From Planococcus citri (Eukaryota > Arthropoda > Insecta > Hemiptera > Pseudococcidae), in contig NC_088679.1 in NCBI RefSeq assembly GCF_950023065.1, positions 3,596,001 through 3,660,000 on the forward strand: a stretch of DNA of 64,000 nucleotides, read 5' to 3'. The notes below the pieces were generated by a model. It saw only the letters and a list, made by a program, of their open reading frames with translations, searched no databases and was not told the origin of the DNA. The position numbers were made by a program, and so were the translations under genes. Below, one piece after another: positions 25,391 through 36,547 of the stretch. Position 1 is the first letter of the stretch. Every line of letters begins with the position of its first letter.

Positions 25391-25739
25391 GGTTGAATTC
25401 GGGCATCGAATCGATTAATGGTGAAAACAATTGGTTTTAATTGATCGTGGTGAAGAGAAAACATATTAAATGGAGCGTGGTAGTGGAATTTTTCAGTGTG
25501 AGTGGTCGAATGGTTGGAATCGTGCGATTAGAGGTTTCAATATTGAGACGTGTTAAGCAAATTTTTCATAGTTAGAACTCTTCAAAGGGGTGTTTTGAGT
25601 GATGTGATGAGCATAATGCAACTCTCCATCCCCAAAGCCAGAAAATGAAATGATTTGAGCCAATTTTCTGCATTTACGAGTAATAATTTTTGATTTTATT
25701 CGATTTCCGAAGGTTGAAATACTTATTTGAAAAAGGTTT

Positions 25740-26750
25740 CCTTCAGAAAGTTCTACTTTTTTAATTTTCTTTTTTTTCTCTTGGTGTCCTGTTTGTTTGA
25801 CACTTTGTACTCACTTTTTCTATTTTTTAATCATGGAACAAACATTTTGAGACTACCCTTTCTGAACAATACTGAGATATTTTTGAGAATTCTCGGATTT
25901 CCCATTCATTCTTCCCATATTTTGAAAATTTGAATTTCTAAAAATGTTCTATCGAGTAATGATAAATTTAGGAGAGATGATTGGGGGGAGGGGCAAATCC
26001 AGAAATCAGAAAATTTTGAATTGAAAAAAAAATTGGAATTCGAAAATGCTCTCTTACCTACATAAGTAGTGCAAGAAATCGATATTAATAATATTGTACC
26101 CCACTTTCCATTCAAACAAAATTTGAGGAATTGCCCCGTTTTTGTCTTTTTTTTTTATTTTATAACCATGGAACGAAACTTTTGGGATTCTCCTTACGGA
26201 AAAATATTCGGGTATTTTTGGGGAAATGACTTGTTTTATTCATATGTATTTTAAATCAAACTGTTTAAAATTAATTTCTAAGATGCTCTCTCAAATAGGT
26301 GATGATAGATTTGGTGAAGGGGGGGGGATCTAAGCATCTGAAAATTTTGAATTGAAAACAAATAGAAATGCTCTCTAATTGGCAAAAAAATCGATAGTAA
26401 TAATATTTGCCCCACCCCCTCCCCCCCACATTCAATTAGTAAAATTTGAGGAATTGTCATTTTGTCCTTTTCTTTTTTTTTTTATTTTTTAATCACGGAA
26501 CAAAAATTTTGGGACTCTCCATTCGGCAAAATAATGAGTTATTTTTGGGAAAATGACTTCTTTTTTTTTAATTTTTCAAATTTTAAAAATGTTAGTTTCC
26601 TACTTATTCTCCTCTTTTTTTTTGGAAATTTCAATTTTTTAAAATTTTCTCTCAAGTGATGGTAAATTTGAAGAAAAAGATGTATCCATTTGAAAATTTT
26701 GAATTGGCAAAAAATTGAAATTTCAAATTTGAATAGCATGATTTGAAACC
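25740..26750 (+). repeat. Diverged tandem repeat, about 320-bp unit, about 3 copies
   Basis: Three units share 'ttttta(a)tcatggaacaaa(a)..tttgggactctcc', 'gagtatttttgggaaaatgac' and 'atgctctct...aatcgat(a/t)..taataat' phrases, starting near 25750, 26070 and 26400. The last two units lie inside the left arm of the inverted duplication paired with 32.6-33.6 kb. C and G runs near 26315 and 26420 vary between copies. No coding potential. Confidence 0.7.
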
Positions 26751-27103
26751 CCCTGTAGCCAAAGTTTTATCAGCCTCAGCCGATTTTCCTATTTTTACGC
26801 ACATAGAAATTTCGAAAATCTCAAATGGTCAACCTAAAAAACCCTTCGACCAATTTTTAGAATTTGATGAACCGAAATTGAAAAGATCAAATTTCAGCAA
26901 AATAGACTGGTGTATTTAGATTTTGCCTTCGTATGACTTGACTTTACCAAAATAATTCACAATGAACAGCCCAAGGTGCGAATCGAACATCGGAAAAGCT
27001 TCAGAAATTAATATTTCGACATGATTTGCCAGTTTGTATAATGTTATGAAGAGGAATTTCAACACCCGGAGTGAGCGGGTTTTGCGCCAGGAATAAAAAA
27101 TCA
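26083..27103 (+). repeat. Left arm of a 1-kb inverted duplication
   Basis: Matches the reverse complement of about 32590-33612. The outer border is 'ttccattcaaacaaaatttg' (26107) against 'caaattttgtttgaatggaa' (33581). The inner border is 'gagcgggttttgcgccagga' (27073) against 'tcctggcgcagaacccgctc' (32612). The arms have diverged at several percent with indels, so the duplication is not recent. The 5.5 kb between them holds a large foldback-family copy, a unique island and a further truncated copy. Confidence 0.8.
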
Positions 27104-29170
27104 AAATGGAGATGGAAAGCTGAAATTTACTCTAAAATCCAAATTCTACACCCTCAGAAGACGACTTCAGGTGGGTTCAAGTCATTTTGGAGCCTCCAGC
27201 CACTTTTTGAAAATTACTGGAGCCTCCAGCAGATTTTTGAAACTTGAAATTTCCCCAACATAAATTTATCAAATGGAGTTGGCAAGCTGAAATTTACTTC
27301 GCAGACTACTTTGTGGTTTCAAATGGTTTTGAAGCTTCCAGCTACTTTTTGGAAATTTCAATTTTCCAAAAAAACATCATACAACCTTTCAAAAAGTTGC
27401 TGGAGGCGCCAAAACGACTTGAAATTCACCCGCAGTTAACTTCGTAGCGTATTGAAATTAGTCTGCAGAATGAATTTCGGCTATCAATCTTAGTTTGATG
27501 AAATTTTGGGGAAATTTCAAGTTTCAAAAATCTACTGGAGGCTCCAGTAATTTTCAAAAAAGTCGTTGGAGGCTCTAAAATGACTTGAAATCCACCAGAA
27601 GTCGAGTAAATTTCAGCTTTATATCTCAATTTTTGATGAAATTTTGTGAAATTTAAAGTTTCAAAAATCTGCTGGAGGCTTCAGGAATTTTTAAAAAGTC
27701 GCTGGAGGCTCCAAAACGACTTGAAATCCACCAGCAGTCAACTTTGTAGAGTATTGAAATTAGTTTGCAGAATGAATTTCGGCTTTCCAACTCCATTTAA
27801 TGATATTTTGTGGGAATTTCGAGTTTTAAAAATCTGCTGGAGGCTCCAGTACTTTTCAAAAAAGTCGCTGGAGGCTCTAAAATGACTTGAAATTCACCTG
27901 CAGTACTTCGTAGCGAATTGAAATTAGTTTGCAGAATCAATTTCGACTCTCCATCGCAGTTTGATGAAATTTTGTGAAAATTTAAAGTTTCAAAAATCTG
28001 CTGAAGGCTTCAGAAATTTTCAAAAAGTCACTGGAGGCTCCAAAACGACTTGAAATTTATCAGCAGTCAACTTCATACCGTATTGAAGTTAGTTTGCAGA
28101 ATGAATTTCGGCTTCCCAACTCCATTTTTAATGTTATTTTGTGGGAATTTCGAGTTTTAAAAATCTGCTGGAGGCGCCAGTAATCTTCAAAGAAGTCGCC
28201 GGAGGCTCTTAAATAACTTGAAATTCACCGGCAGTACTTCGTAGCGTATTAAAATTTGTTTGCAGAATAAATTTCAGCTTTACAACTCCAATTTGATGGA
28301 ATTTTGTGGGAATTTCGCGTTTCAAAAAACTGCTGGAGGCTCCAGAACGGCTCGAAACGGGTTGAAACCATTTGAAGAGTGATATTCCAAAACTCGCTTT
28401 GTCCATTTTTATCAAAGTTGGGTTTTCAGTGGTACCTGGTAGATGAAGTATTAACTCACATTCCTACATCATCAACCTACCAAAATGAGGTGTTAAACTC
28501 ACCTGAATAGCCAATTCACTAAAAATTTTTAAAAAAATAACGTTCCTAAACGCGTTTTGTCCATTTTTATTGAATTTTTTTTCAGCAGTATTTAGTGGAT
28601 GAAATGTATACCTACACTCCTACATCATAAATCCACCCAAATAAAGTGCTAAACTCGCCTAAAAAGCCAATTTACCCGTTTAAAGGGAAACTGTTTTTCC
28701 TCTCTCCTGAAAAGTTGTGAAAATGGACAAAGCGAGTTTTGGAATATCACTCTTCATTTCCAATTGATTTGGCATGTAGAAAATAGGGTATATTCCAAAT
28801 TTCAGCTTTCTTGGTCAATTTGGTAAAATTTTGATTTTTCCCCTCATTTTTGGCCTAAATTCAATTTCCAAAAATTCACCAAAAATCGAAAAACGCACTT
28901 TAGCACTTGACATTTTGACAGGTGATAAATTTTTGCATGATCTTTCGATCTACCTTTGTAAAGTTTGGAAAAGTTCGTGCTAGTCCTATGTTAAATCTGC
29001 GATTTCGGCTGACCTGTCAATCAAAATGGCCGCCATTTTGTAAGTATGGCCAACTTTTTTTTGGCAACTTTGCTTTAAAATGTTCCTTAGGATGTCCCCT
29101 TTAAGAAAAAAGTTGTCCCGGAGGATCGGGGGGGGGGGTGCAATTACTTCTATTGTCATATGCCGGACTA
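27104..29170 (+). mobile_element. Foldback-family copy with an expanded satellite body
   Basis: The right end is canonical: the arm with the dyad at 29023-29039, a G run at 29129-29138, then 'ttgtcatatgccggacta' ending at 29170. The body at about 27160-28400 is a tandem array of about 165-bp units. The phrase 'ttgcagaat.aatttc' recurs near 27463, 27765, 27933, 28097 and 28262. At 28380-28740 a different piece, containing 'gtgatattccaaaactcgctttgtcc' and its complement, interrupts it as a small internal inverted repeat. The left TAGTCC end is missing. Confidence 0.75.
28375..28760. repeat. Inverted repeat inside the foldback copy
   Basis: 'gaagagtgatattccaaaac' with 'tcgctttgtcc' (28373-28403) is repeated in inverted form at about 28722-28757 ('ggacaaagcgag', then 'ttttggaatatcactcttc'). 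Between them are two direct units of about 170 bp ('gtccatttttat...gtagatgaagta...ctcacattcctacatcat' at 28400 and 28558). It looks like an insertion of about 385 bp that splits the arm at the 'tttccaatcgatttgg' phrase. Confidence 0.7.
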
Positions 29171-30416
29171 AAATGAATAAATGAAATTATTAAAATCGAA
29201 CTTTGAATATGATTTTTGGCTTTGAGACTTTTCAACTAGTATCATAGCTGTTGTTTGAATATCTAGCTAGAACTTTCAATTTCTACTCCTGCTCTTCTAG
29301 ATGAATCAACTCGAGTATACTCGCTTCGCACTCCAAAAATATACCTAGCCTATAAAAGATACGAATCAAGCCCACATATCATTCACTGCGACTCGACATT
29401 TGTATTTTTCAAAACGCTAACTGTTCCATTAAAAATTAACACCCCGCCGAGGGAGAATTTACGGCAGAAAACGTAGTGGGAGGTAATTTTTCAAAATGGC
29501 GCGAAATTTGGCAGATAAAATACTCGTATCCTACACGTATGGTCTCGTATGGAAAATTGTGCCAAGTGGCGACCGCCTACGAGATGGGTTATGTTTACAG
29601 GAAGATTTTTGCACCGAGTGAAAAGCATGAGGGTAGTGAGTAGTGAGTACAGCCGGCTACACATGATAAAAATACACCCCTCCTGTGCACTGCCCTGCCA
29701 TCGGTTCTCGTTTTCGCTTTCATTCAAGGTTTTTAGTTAACGTGTATGTGTCAAGCTGAAAGTTTGTCTTGTCAAATGTAAATATGATGATGATTTTAAC
29801 GGCTGCAAATTTGTTTTCCTTTTTGGTTTTTCGTTTTATGTTACGGAGAGGCTGTGCCGGTGCCGAGCTCTCCTCGTCACTTCATCCGCATTCTGCAGCG
29901 GGCCTATTTTCGCAGTGAATATTTAACGACGACCGTACAAATGTTCGAGTTCGAATTCGTTTGCTCGTTGAGTTGATTTTGCCAGTTGAATTTATTCGAC
30001 GTAATAAATATCGCGCTAGAATTTTATTAATGTAGGCGAGAATTTCTTCCGAAATGTGTATTTTGTATTATACTAAATTTCGCACCGTTTATACAGACAC
30101 AGGCTACAAATCAAGTGCTTATACAGCGGCAAATCATTGTTGATCGATGTGCGAATTTGTGCTCATTTTTTAACGATGAATTCTCGATGTTTTGTGTACC
30201 TAAATACCTTATATGGGTAATACTCAAAAAAAAGGTCAGTTTTGATGTGCATAATTTTGAAAAATGAAAATCATTTTTTTTGAATATTTCAAGTGGGAAT
30301 CATTTGTATAGGTGTCCCAGATCCCTGTTCTAGTGTTGGCCTCAATTCAATCCCCCCCACTGTGGACCCCGCCCCCCCCAAAACAGCTATAAGTAGGATT
30401 CGACCCTCATCGATGT
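29171..30416. other. Apparently single-copy island
   Basis: CpG-containing sequence without a supportable exon. 'ggcgcgaaatttggcagata' at 29499 opens a 41-codon frame that I could not tie to any family. 30220-30416 is AT-rich with C runs. Confidence 0.35.
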
Positions 30417-30680
30417 GTAATATGTCGATTGATATGTTTTCGAGGTCGTAGAATTCAAATCTGGAGTTATTTTTTATGTAGAGGTGGAGGGTGAGGCGTG
30501 GGGAGGGGGAAAATGTCAAATTTTGCTTATATGTATTATCGCGTAATATGTCGATTCATGTTTTTCAGGCCGCAATGTTCGAATCTGGACTTATTTTTTT
30601 GGTAGGGGTAGAGGTGAGGTGTGGGGAGGGAGAAAATGTCAAATTTTGCTTGTATTATCGTATAATATGTCGACTAGCGC
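30417..30680 (+). repeat. Tandem repeat, about 124-bp unit, about 2.2 copies
   Basis: Each unit runs 'taatatgtcgatt', 'ggtcg/ggccg', 'tctgga.ttattttt', 'tagaggtg', 'gaggcgtggggagg' and 'gaaaatgtcaaattttgctt'. Units start near 30418, 30543 and 30662. The unit class is unknown and it is not seen elsewhere in the window. Confidence 0.8.
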
Positions 30681-31875
30681 GATAAAAGTACAGCTGTCTG
30701 AAATTTGGCCAAGTCGAAGGACAAATGGGCGGTGGACAAGCCGAAGGACAATCTCAACGTTTTTTCGTTTCTAGCCTTACCTAATGGACATTATTCGAGT
30801 TTTAACACGTAATAAAATGTGTACTTATCATGTAGAATAACTTCCCTTTCTTAATTATCGTTTTTGGTGGGCTCATCAGGGTAAATAAAAAGGCAAGCCG
30901 AAGGACACCGATTTTGCGAAATATCATATTTTCATAGACAAGTACGATCAGAACGAGCCATTGCATAGGTTTTGAAAATAACATTGCGGGGTAACATTTT
31001 CATGAGGACAGTGAACCAGTGCAGCCACTCGCCAGAAAAAAATGTTGGATTGGGAAGCTACCAAAAATAATTGAAAATTGCTCTAAAATTTGCGCAAAAA
31101 GTGTGTGACAGTTTTCAAATGTGAAATGTGAGCTTCCTATGGACTTATTCCAATTGCAATTTGCACAATAATGGACCTTCGTGTTCTATGATAATGAGAA
31201 TGTGTCAATTTTTCCTCAAAAAAAAAATGAAGTTCATGACACTTTATAACATTCATTTTCAAAAACATGGCGTGTGACAACCAAGTCCAAGGACATTTGG
31301 GGTATAAAATCGAATGTACACAAATGAAAAGAGGGGCTAAAAATCTCAATACCACATGTGAAATGTGTGGGGGATGATCCTTGAATGGACCAAAAAAAAA
31401 ATTAAAAATTTCATGCTAAAACCTTTGAGAAAATTGCCATGTACACGATTTTTACCTTTTTTTGAGAATTACCCATATGCATTTGGCTCCGAATGTGATT
31501 TTGGTTTATCCTTACGTTATGGAAATTTTTTTCTCCATTTTTCAGCTCCCATCTCCTTAAAGTTGTTACCCCCTTCCAATTTTACCAAATATGAAAAAAT
31601 CGAAGTATCAGACAAAATTTTTGAAATTGTTAACTTTCCAGTTCCAAAATCTCAGTCGAGTCCCTACTCAGGTGAAATCAACTTACATATTATATAGGCC
31701 TACCATTTCTAGCCCCCCATCTCCACCCATGATTAATCAGCGGATTAGAGGGGCAAGCTCTTATTTAAATACCTACTGGTGGAAAAAAATTGTCAACGCA
31801 ACGCCCTAAAGTTGTTGAGTTTCATCAGAAAATTGTTTCCAACCATGTTAGTAAAAATGTCGTGCCAGGAAACCC
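30681..31875. other. Non-coding tract with recurrent AAGYCGAAGGACA phrase
   Basis: The 13-bp phrase occurs near 30712, 30739 and 30894, with a weaker form (AAGTCCAAGGACA) near 31284. Otherwise the sequence is AT-rich without a gene. The 110-codon frame at 31365-31697 shows no recognisable motif and I treat it as chance. Confidence 0.35.
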
Positions 31876-32491
31876 CCTCTTAATTTTCAAAAAGTCGCTG
31901 GAGGCTCGAAAACGATTTAAAATCCACCTGCTGCTGACTTCGTAACGTATTAAAATTAGTTTGCACAGCAAATTTCGGCTTTTCAACTCCATTTGATGAA
32001 ATTTTGTGGGAATTTCGAGTTTCAAAAATCTTCTGGAGGCTCCAGAACTGCTCAGAACGGGTTGAAACAGTTTCCAATCGATTTGGCATGTCGAAAATAG
32101 GGGGAAATCGCAAATTTCAGCTTTCTTGGTCAATTTGGTAAGATTTTGATTTTTTTCCTCGTTTTTGTTCTAAATTTGATTTTCAAAAATTTACAAAAAA
32201 TCGAAAAAGGCTCTTTAGCTCTTGTAATTTTGACAGGTGATGAATTTTTGCCTGATCTTTTGATTTACCTTTGTACGGTTTGAAAAATTTTGTCCAAATC
32301 CTATGTTGGAACGCAAAAACTGCGATTTCGACTGACCTGTCAATCAAAATGGCCGCCATTTTGTAATGGGGCCACTTTTTTTGAGGACAAGGGCTAGAAA
32401 TGTTCCGTAGGACTCCCTCTTTTTAAAAAAAGGTGTCCCGGGGGATCAACGAAGGGGGGGACAATCGATCCTTATACGGGTTCCTCGACTA
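31876..32491 (+). mobile_element. Truncated foldback-family copy, GTTCCTCGACTA end
   Basis: Satellite units at 31880-32050, the arm with the dyad at 32346-32362, and the terminus 'gggttcctcgacta' ending at 32491. Same subfamily as the copies ending at 11549 and 14511. No left end is visible: the copy begins abruptly in a satellite unit. Confidence 0.7.
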
Positions 32492-32589
32492 TAAAGGGAG
32501 AAGAGCAGCTAAAAATTTCCAATCTTTAAATTTCAAGAAGGAATGAAAACATCTGGAAGATCCACTTACGTTTCTGCGCGTTTTGAGGC

Positions 32590-33612
32590 AATTAAACGTA
32601 TAATTTTTAATTCCTGGCGCAGAACCCGCTCACTCCGGGTGTTGAAATTCCTCTTCAAAACATTATACAAACTGGCAAATCATGTCGAAATATTAATTTC
32701 TGGAGCTTTTCCTATGTTTAATTCGCACCTTGGGCTGTTCATTGTGAATTATTTTGGTGAAGTCAAGTCATACGAAGGCAAAATCTAAATATACCAGTCT
32801 ATTTTGCTGAAATTTGATCTTTTCAATTTCGGCTCATCAAATTCCAAAAATTGGTCGAAGGATTTTTTAGGTTGACCATTCGAGATTTTCGAAATTTCTA
32901 TGTGCGTAAAAATAGGAAAATCAGCTGGGGCTGATGAAACTTTGGCTATAGGGGTTTCAAATCATGCTGTTCAAATTTGAAATTTCGATTTTTTGCCAAT
33001 TCAAAATTTTCAAATGGATACGTCTTTTTCCTCAAATTTATCATCACTTGAGAAAAAATTTTTAGAAATTAAAATTTCCAAAAAAAAGGGAAGAATAAGT
33101 AGGAAACTAGCTAACCTTTTTAAAATTTGAAAAATGAAAAAAAAAACAAGTCATTTTCTCAAAAATACCTTAATGTTTTGCCGAATGGAGAATCCCCAAA
33201 TTTTTGTTCCATGATTAAAAAATAGAAAAAAAAGAAAAAGACAAAAGGACGATTTCTTAAATTTTACAAATTGTATAGGGGAGGGGGAGGGGTCAACATT
33301 ATTAAAATCGATTTTTTTGCTACTTAAGAGAGCATTTCGATTTTTTTTTTCAATTCAAAATTTTCAGATGCTTAGATCTTCCCCTCCCCGCTTCACCAAA
33401 TTTATCATTACCTGCTTGAAAGAGAATCTTAGAAATTCATTTTAAACATTTTCATTTAAAATATGAATAAAACAAGTCATTTCCCCAAAAATACCTGAAT
33501 ATTTTTCCGTAAGCAGAATACCAATAAGTTTTGTTCCATGATTATAAAATAGAAAAAACGACAAAAACAGGGCAGTTCTTCAAATTTTGTTTGAATGGAA
33601 AAGGGGGTGTAA
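32590..33612 (-). repeat. Right arm of the 1-kb inverted duplication
   Basis: Reverse complement of about 26083-27103, including two of the 320-bp units. The 81-codon plus-strand frame at 32543-32788 mirrors the minus-strand frame at 26916-27104, with small changes. Nothing in it resembles a known protein, so the shared frame reflects duplication rather than selection as far as I can see. Confidence 0.8.
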
Positions 33613-35280
33613 TATTATTAATAATTACTGCGTCCCATCGTCAAATTATAAACGCTCACTCGCACAAAAACCAAATATACCTGAAAGGGTAGGTATATTA
33701 AGATGTTGCAAAAGATGGCTAGAACATTATGCTGCGTCGCATCGTTGGGTCAATAGGTACAATATACTTGTACGTACGTGTATAAATACGAGCTTATCCC
33801 ACACACACACACTTCGCCAATCCAAATAACCACAAGAAAAGCAATTATTTACGATAAATTTGACTAGTTGTTTTAGTATTACACACGTAAGTAAAGCGTG
33901 GTAAAGGGGTCGGATTTCAATTAAAATTTCATCATTATACACGGGACAATAAATAAAAAATTGTCTTAAAACGGTGCGGTCTCGCACAGCGGACGGATCC
34001 GACCTTGGATACAGACTTTTTAGATCGTCGTTTGTAGAAGAAAGTTTGCCAAGTTGAATGTAGTAGCTATACTCTTGGTAAAGCTTTGTTGCCTCTTCTT
34101 TAGTGGGTATTAAATTGTTTTGTCCTTAATGTTGTTTCTAATAGAGGATTATCAGCTAAACTTATAGGTACTTTAATGTAATTTCAAAGTTTAAAATTCT
34201 TTATCAACTGTTGCTACGAACGATATAACTTCGAATACAGTTATATAACTCGACGTAGGTACTTAAATGGGTTTAAAAAATTTTATTAATTAAAATCTGT
34301 ATCGGAAAAATACGAAGAAAGAATAGATGAATAACAGCAACAACAACAATCGTGCGAATACATCGTTTTGAGAACATATTATACCTTTCGCATTCGCTGC
34401 AGTAAGTACGATAAAGGTAGCGTACCTATAAAGAAATAGGCCAGATAATTGCGAGCATCTCAGTCTATTCGATTGTTTCCTGTGCCACGTGATTTAACGA
34501 GAATTGCTAAAGATAAAATTGAGCCAATAAAATACGAGTACGAATCATTTGATAACAAAGTTCTTGCGCGAAATTGGTCCTAGCCAAAGGTTATTTTTGC
34601 TTATAGCGCCGTAATCATTATACTATACAGCCGACCCTATCGCACTCGTTAATCACTTTACGTAGGACTGCGGTAGCTCGTCGGCAGTCGGCTGTAGTTC
34701 GAGTTTCTCGTATAGCCTACCGTAGCAGCCTGCACATAGCATATCTACGAGTACAAGATAAAATGGTTTGATCTGTTACAATGTTTGACATAGTCGACTA
34801 AATCAAATGGAATAGCTTAAAATCCGGAGCGGCGGTTGCACGTTTGCGGCTTACGTAGTTGTTTATTTTAAAACTAAAATCTCTGTAAAAGTACCACACA
34901 CGACCTTTCGCTCGGTTTCCGGGCATCAATATTGATTTCGTGCTTCTAAACGTACGAGCTACGAAGTAGGTATAGATGAATATCTCTAAATTCAACCTGG
35001 CAACAAGTAATTGAAATCGAAGGTTGGAACGACGAATATCTTGATCAATGGGAATATGTTTCATATGTACCTAAATATAAATTGATTCGTTGTGATCGAA
35101 TAACTTTCACAAAGAGATTGGCTTTCTTGCAAGAGTAATGATAAGTTCCCAATTCCGAAATTATGTGATGCAGTACAAAATAAATAGAGTTGTTGGTCAA
35201 TTTTGAATTTTCAAAATGTTGCCAAAATGTTGATTTGAAATCTCGAGTGGTCGATTGTAAGGTAACTGAGGAACTTAATT
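33613..35280. other. Apparently single-copy island
   Basis: CpG-containing sequence with many ACGAGTA/TACGTA strings. A CACACACAC run lies at about 33799-33811. A phrase of about 60 bp near 34665-34735 is partly self-complementary ('ctgcggtag...ctaccgtagcag'). No exon can be supported. Confidence 0.35.
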
Positions 35281-36290
35281 AAAAGTCAGGTTGTTTATAC
35301 TCCTGGCGCAGAACCCGCTCCTTTTTGAGCGATGGTGAAACCCTCCTCAACTCCCCAACGAACCTCACCATAGCAAAACAATATCATTGGAGAAGGGGAA
35401 AAAGTAGAGAAAATTTCCAAATCTAAAATTTCACAATATAACGAAAACTGAGGGATTCACTTACGTTCTTATGCGTTTTGAGGCAGTTGAGCGTAAAAAT
35501 TTCTCATTCCTGGCACAGAACCTGCTCACTCCGTGAGTCGAAATTTTTCATCACATTTTTCAAATTCTTGATACCTATTTTGCTCAAATAAGATCTTTTT
35601 AAATTTTACTCATCAGCATCTGAAAATTTATGCCGGAATTTTTTTGGTGAAAAGATTTTCGAAAATTCTGTCAATACTGGAAAATTAGTTAGGGCTGCTC
35701 AAATTTTGGTGATGGCAGTTTCAAATCGTGCTGTTCAAATGAGAAACCGACATCTCGAGTGATGGTTCCCTCGTGAGTTTCATTTGCGCTCTCAAGCTGA
35801 AATTTCGGTTCCTATACGGTTTCAGATTATTATCTTCTCGAAATCCGCAGTCTCGTTCAAATTGGAGATCGACACTTCAAGATGATTCCCTTACATAGTA
35901 ATTGGAAAAAAAAATGTTATTCCTTGCGATGAACCCGTTCATTTTCCTAGTACTAATTTTTCATCAACACATTTCAGGCACATCTATTCTTAAGAAAACT
36001 TCAACTCAATGGAGGAGGAATAGTAGTGGAAAATTTCCTATCTTGAAATTTCTACTTGAAGATATATTTTTTTTTTAAATAATGGGAAATATGGCGTAAA
36101 ACCCTCTTAGCAGCCTGTTTTGAAGCAATCAAAGACGAAAATTTTCATTCCTGGCGCAGAACCCGCCAATTCCTGGAATAAAAAATTTTCATCACAGCTC
36201 TTTACAAACTTGCATCAGTCCTTTCTCAGTTTTCAATTCGCACCTTGGATTATTTATTTCGCGATTTTTAATTTTTTTCTGTGAAGCTAA
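35281..36290 (-). repeat. Dispersed relatives of the core-motif repeat
   Basis: The core is found in reverse orientation at 35301-35320, 35506-35530 (CCTGGCACAGAACCTGCTCAC) and 36149-36166, with a decayed form near 35922-35940. Around the second and third copies, 'gcgttttgaggcagttgagcgtaaaaattt' type sequence is shared with 32575-32610 and, more weakly, with the 147-bp unit. The spacing is irregular, so this is a dispersed or broken array. Confidence 0.7.
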
Positions 36291-36292
36291 TT

Positions 36293-36547
36293 TGCACCCC
36301 CCCCCCCCCCCCGACGATCCTCCGGGACAACTTTTTTCTTAAAAGGGACATCCTAAGGAACGTTTTAAAGCAAACTTGCCAAAAAAAAAAGTTGGCCTTA
36401 CTTACAAAATGGCGGCCATTTTGTAAGAACTTTTTTTTGGCAAGTTTGCTTTAAAATGTTCCTTAGGATGTCCCCTTTAAAAAAAAGTTGTCCTGGAGGA
36501 TCGTGGGGGGGGGGGTGCAATTACTCCTATTGTCATATGCCGAACTA
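36293..36547. mobile_element. Short hairpin derivative of the foldback family
   Basis: Almost the whole segment is one inverted repeat centred on the 17-bp dyad at 36406-36422. Each half of about 120 bp runs GCACCCC(n), CGACGATCCTCC, GGGACAACTTTTTTCTTAAA, GGGACATCCTAAGGAAC and GCAAACTTGCC, then the dyad. The right side continues through 'tcatatgccgaacta' (36547). The left side stops after the C run and lacks TAGTCCGGCATATG. It looks like a maximal internal deletion of the 1.9-kb element with a truncated left end. Confidence 0.8.

Noticed and set aside
31365..31697. 110-codon plus-strand frame as a gene
   Set aside because: Composition is Phe/Leu/Pro/Ser-rich as expected from AT-rich DNA, with no domain, signal peptide or splice context that I can defend.
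26916..32788. Conserved small protein shared by 26916-27104 (minus) and 32543-32788 (plus)
   Set aside because: The similarity comes from the inverted duplication of DNA. Indels and changes occur without regard to codon position as far as can be judged, and the frames include repeat core sequence.
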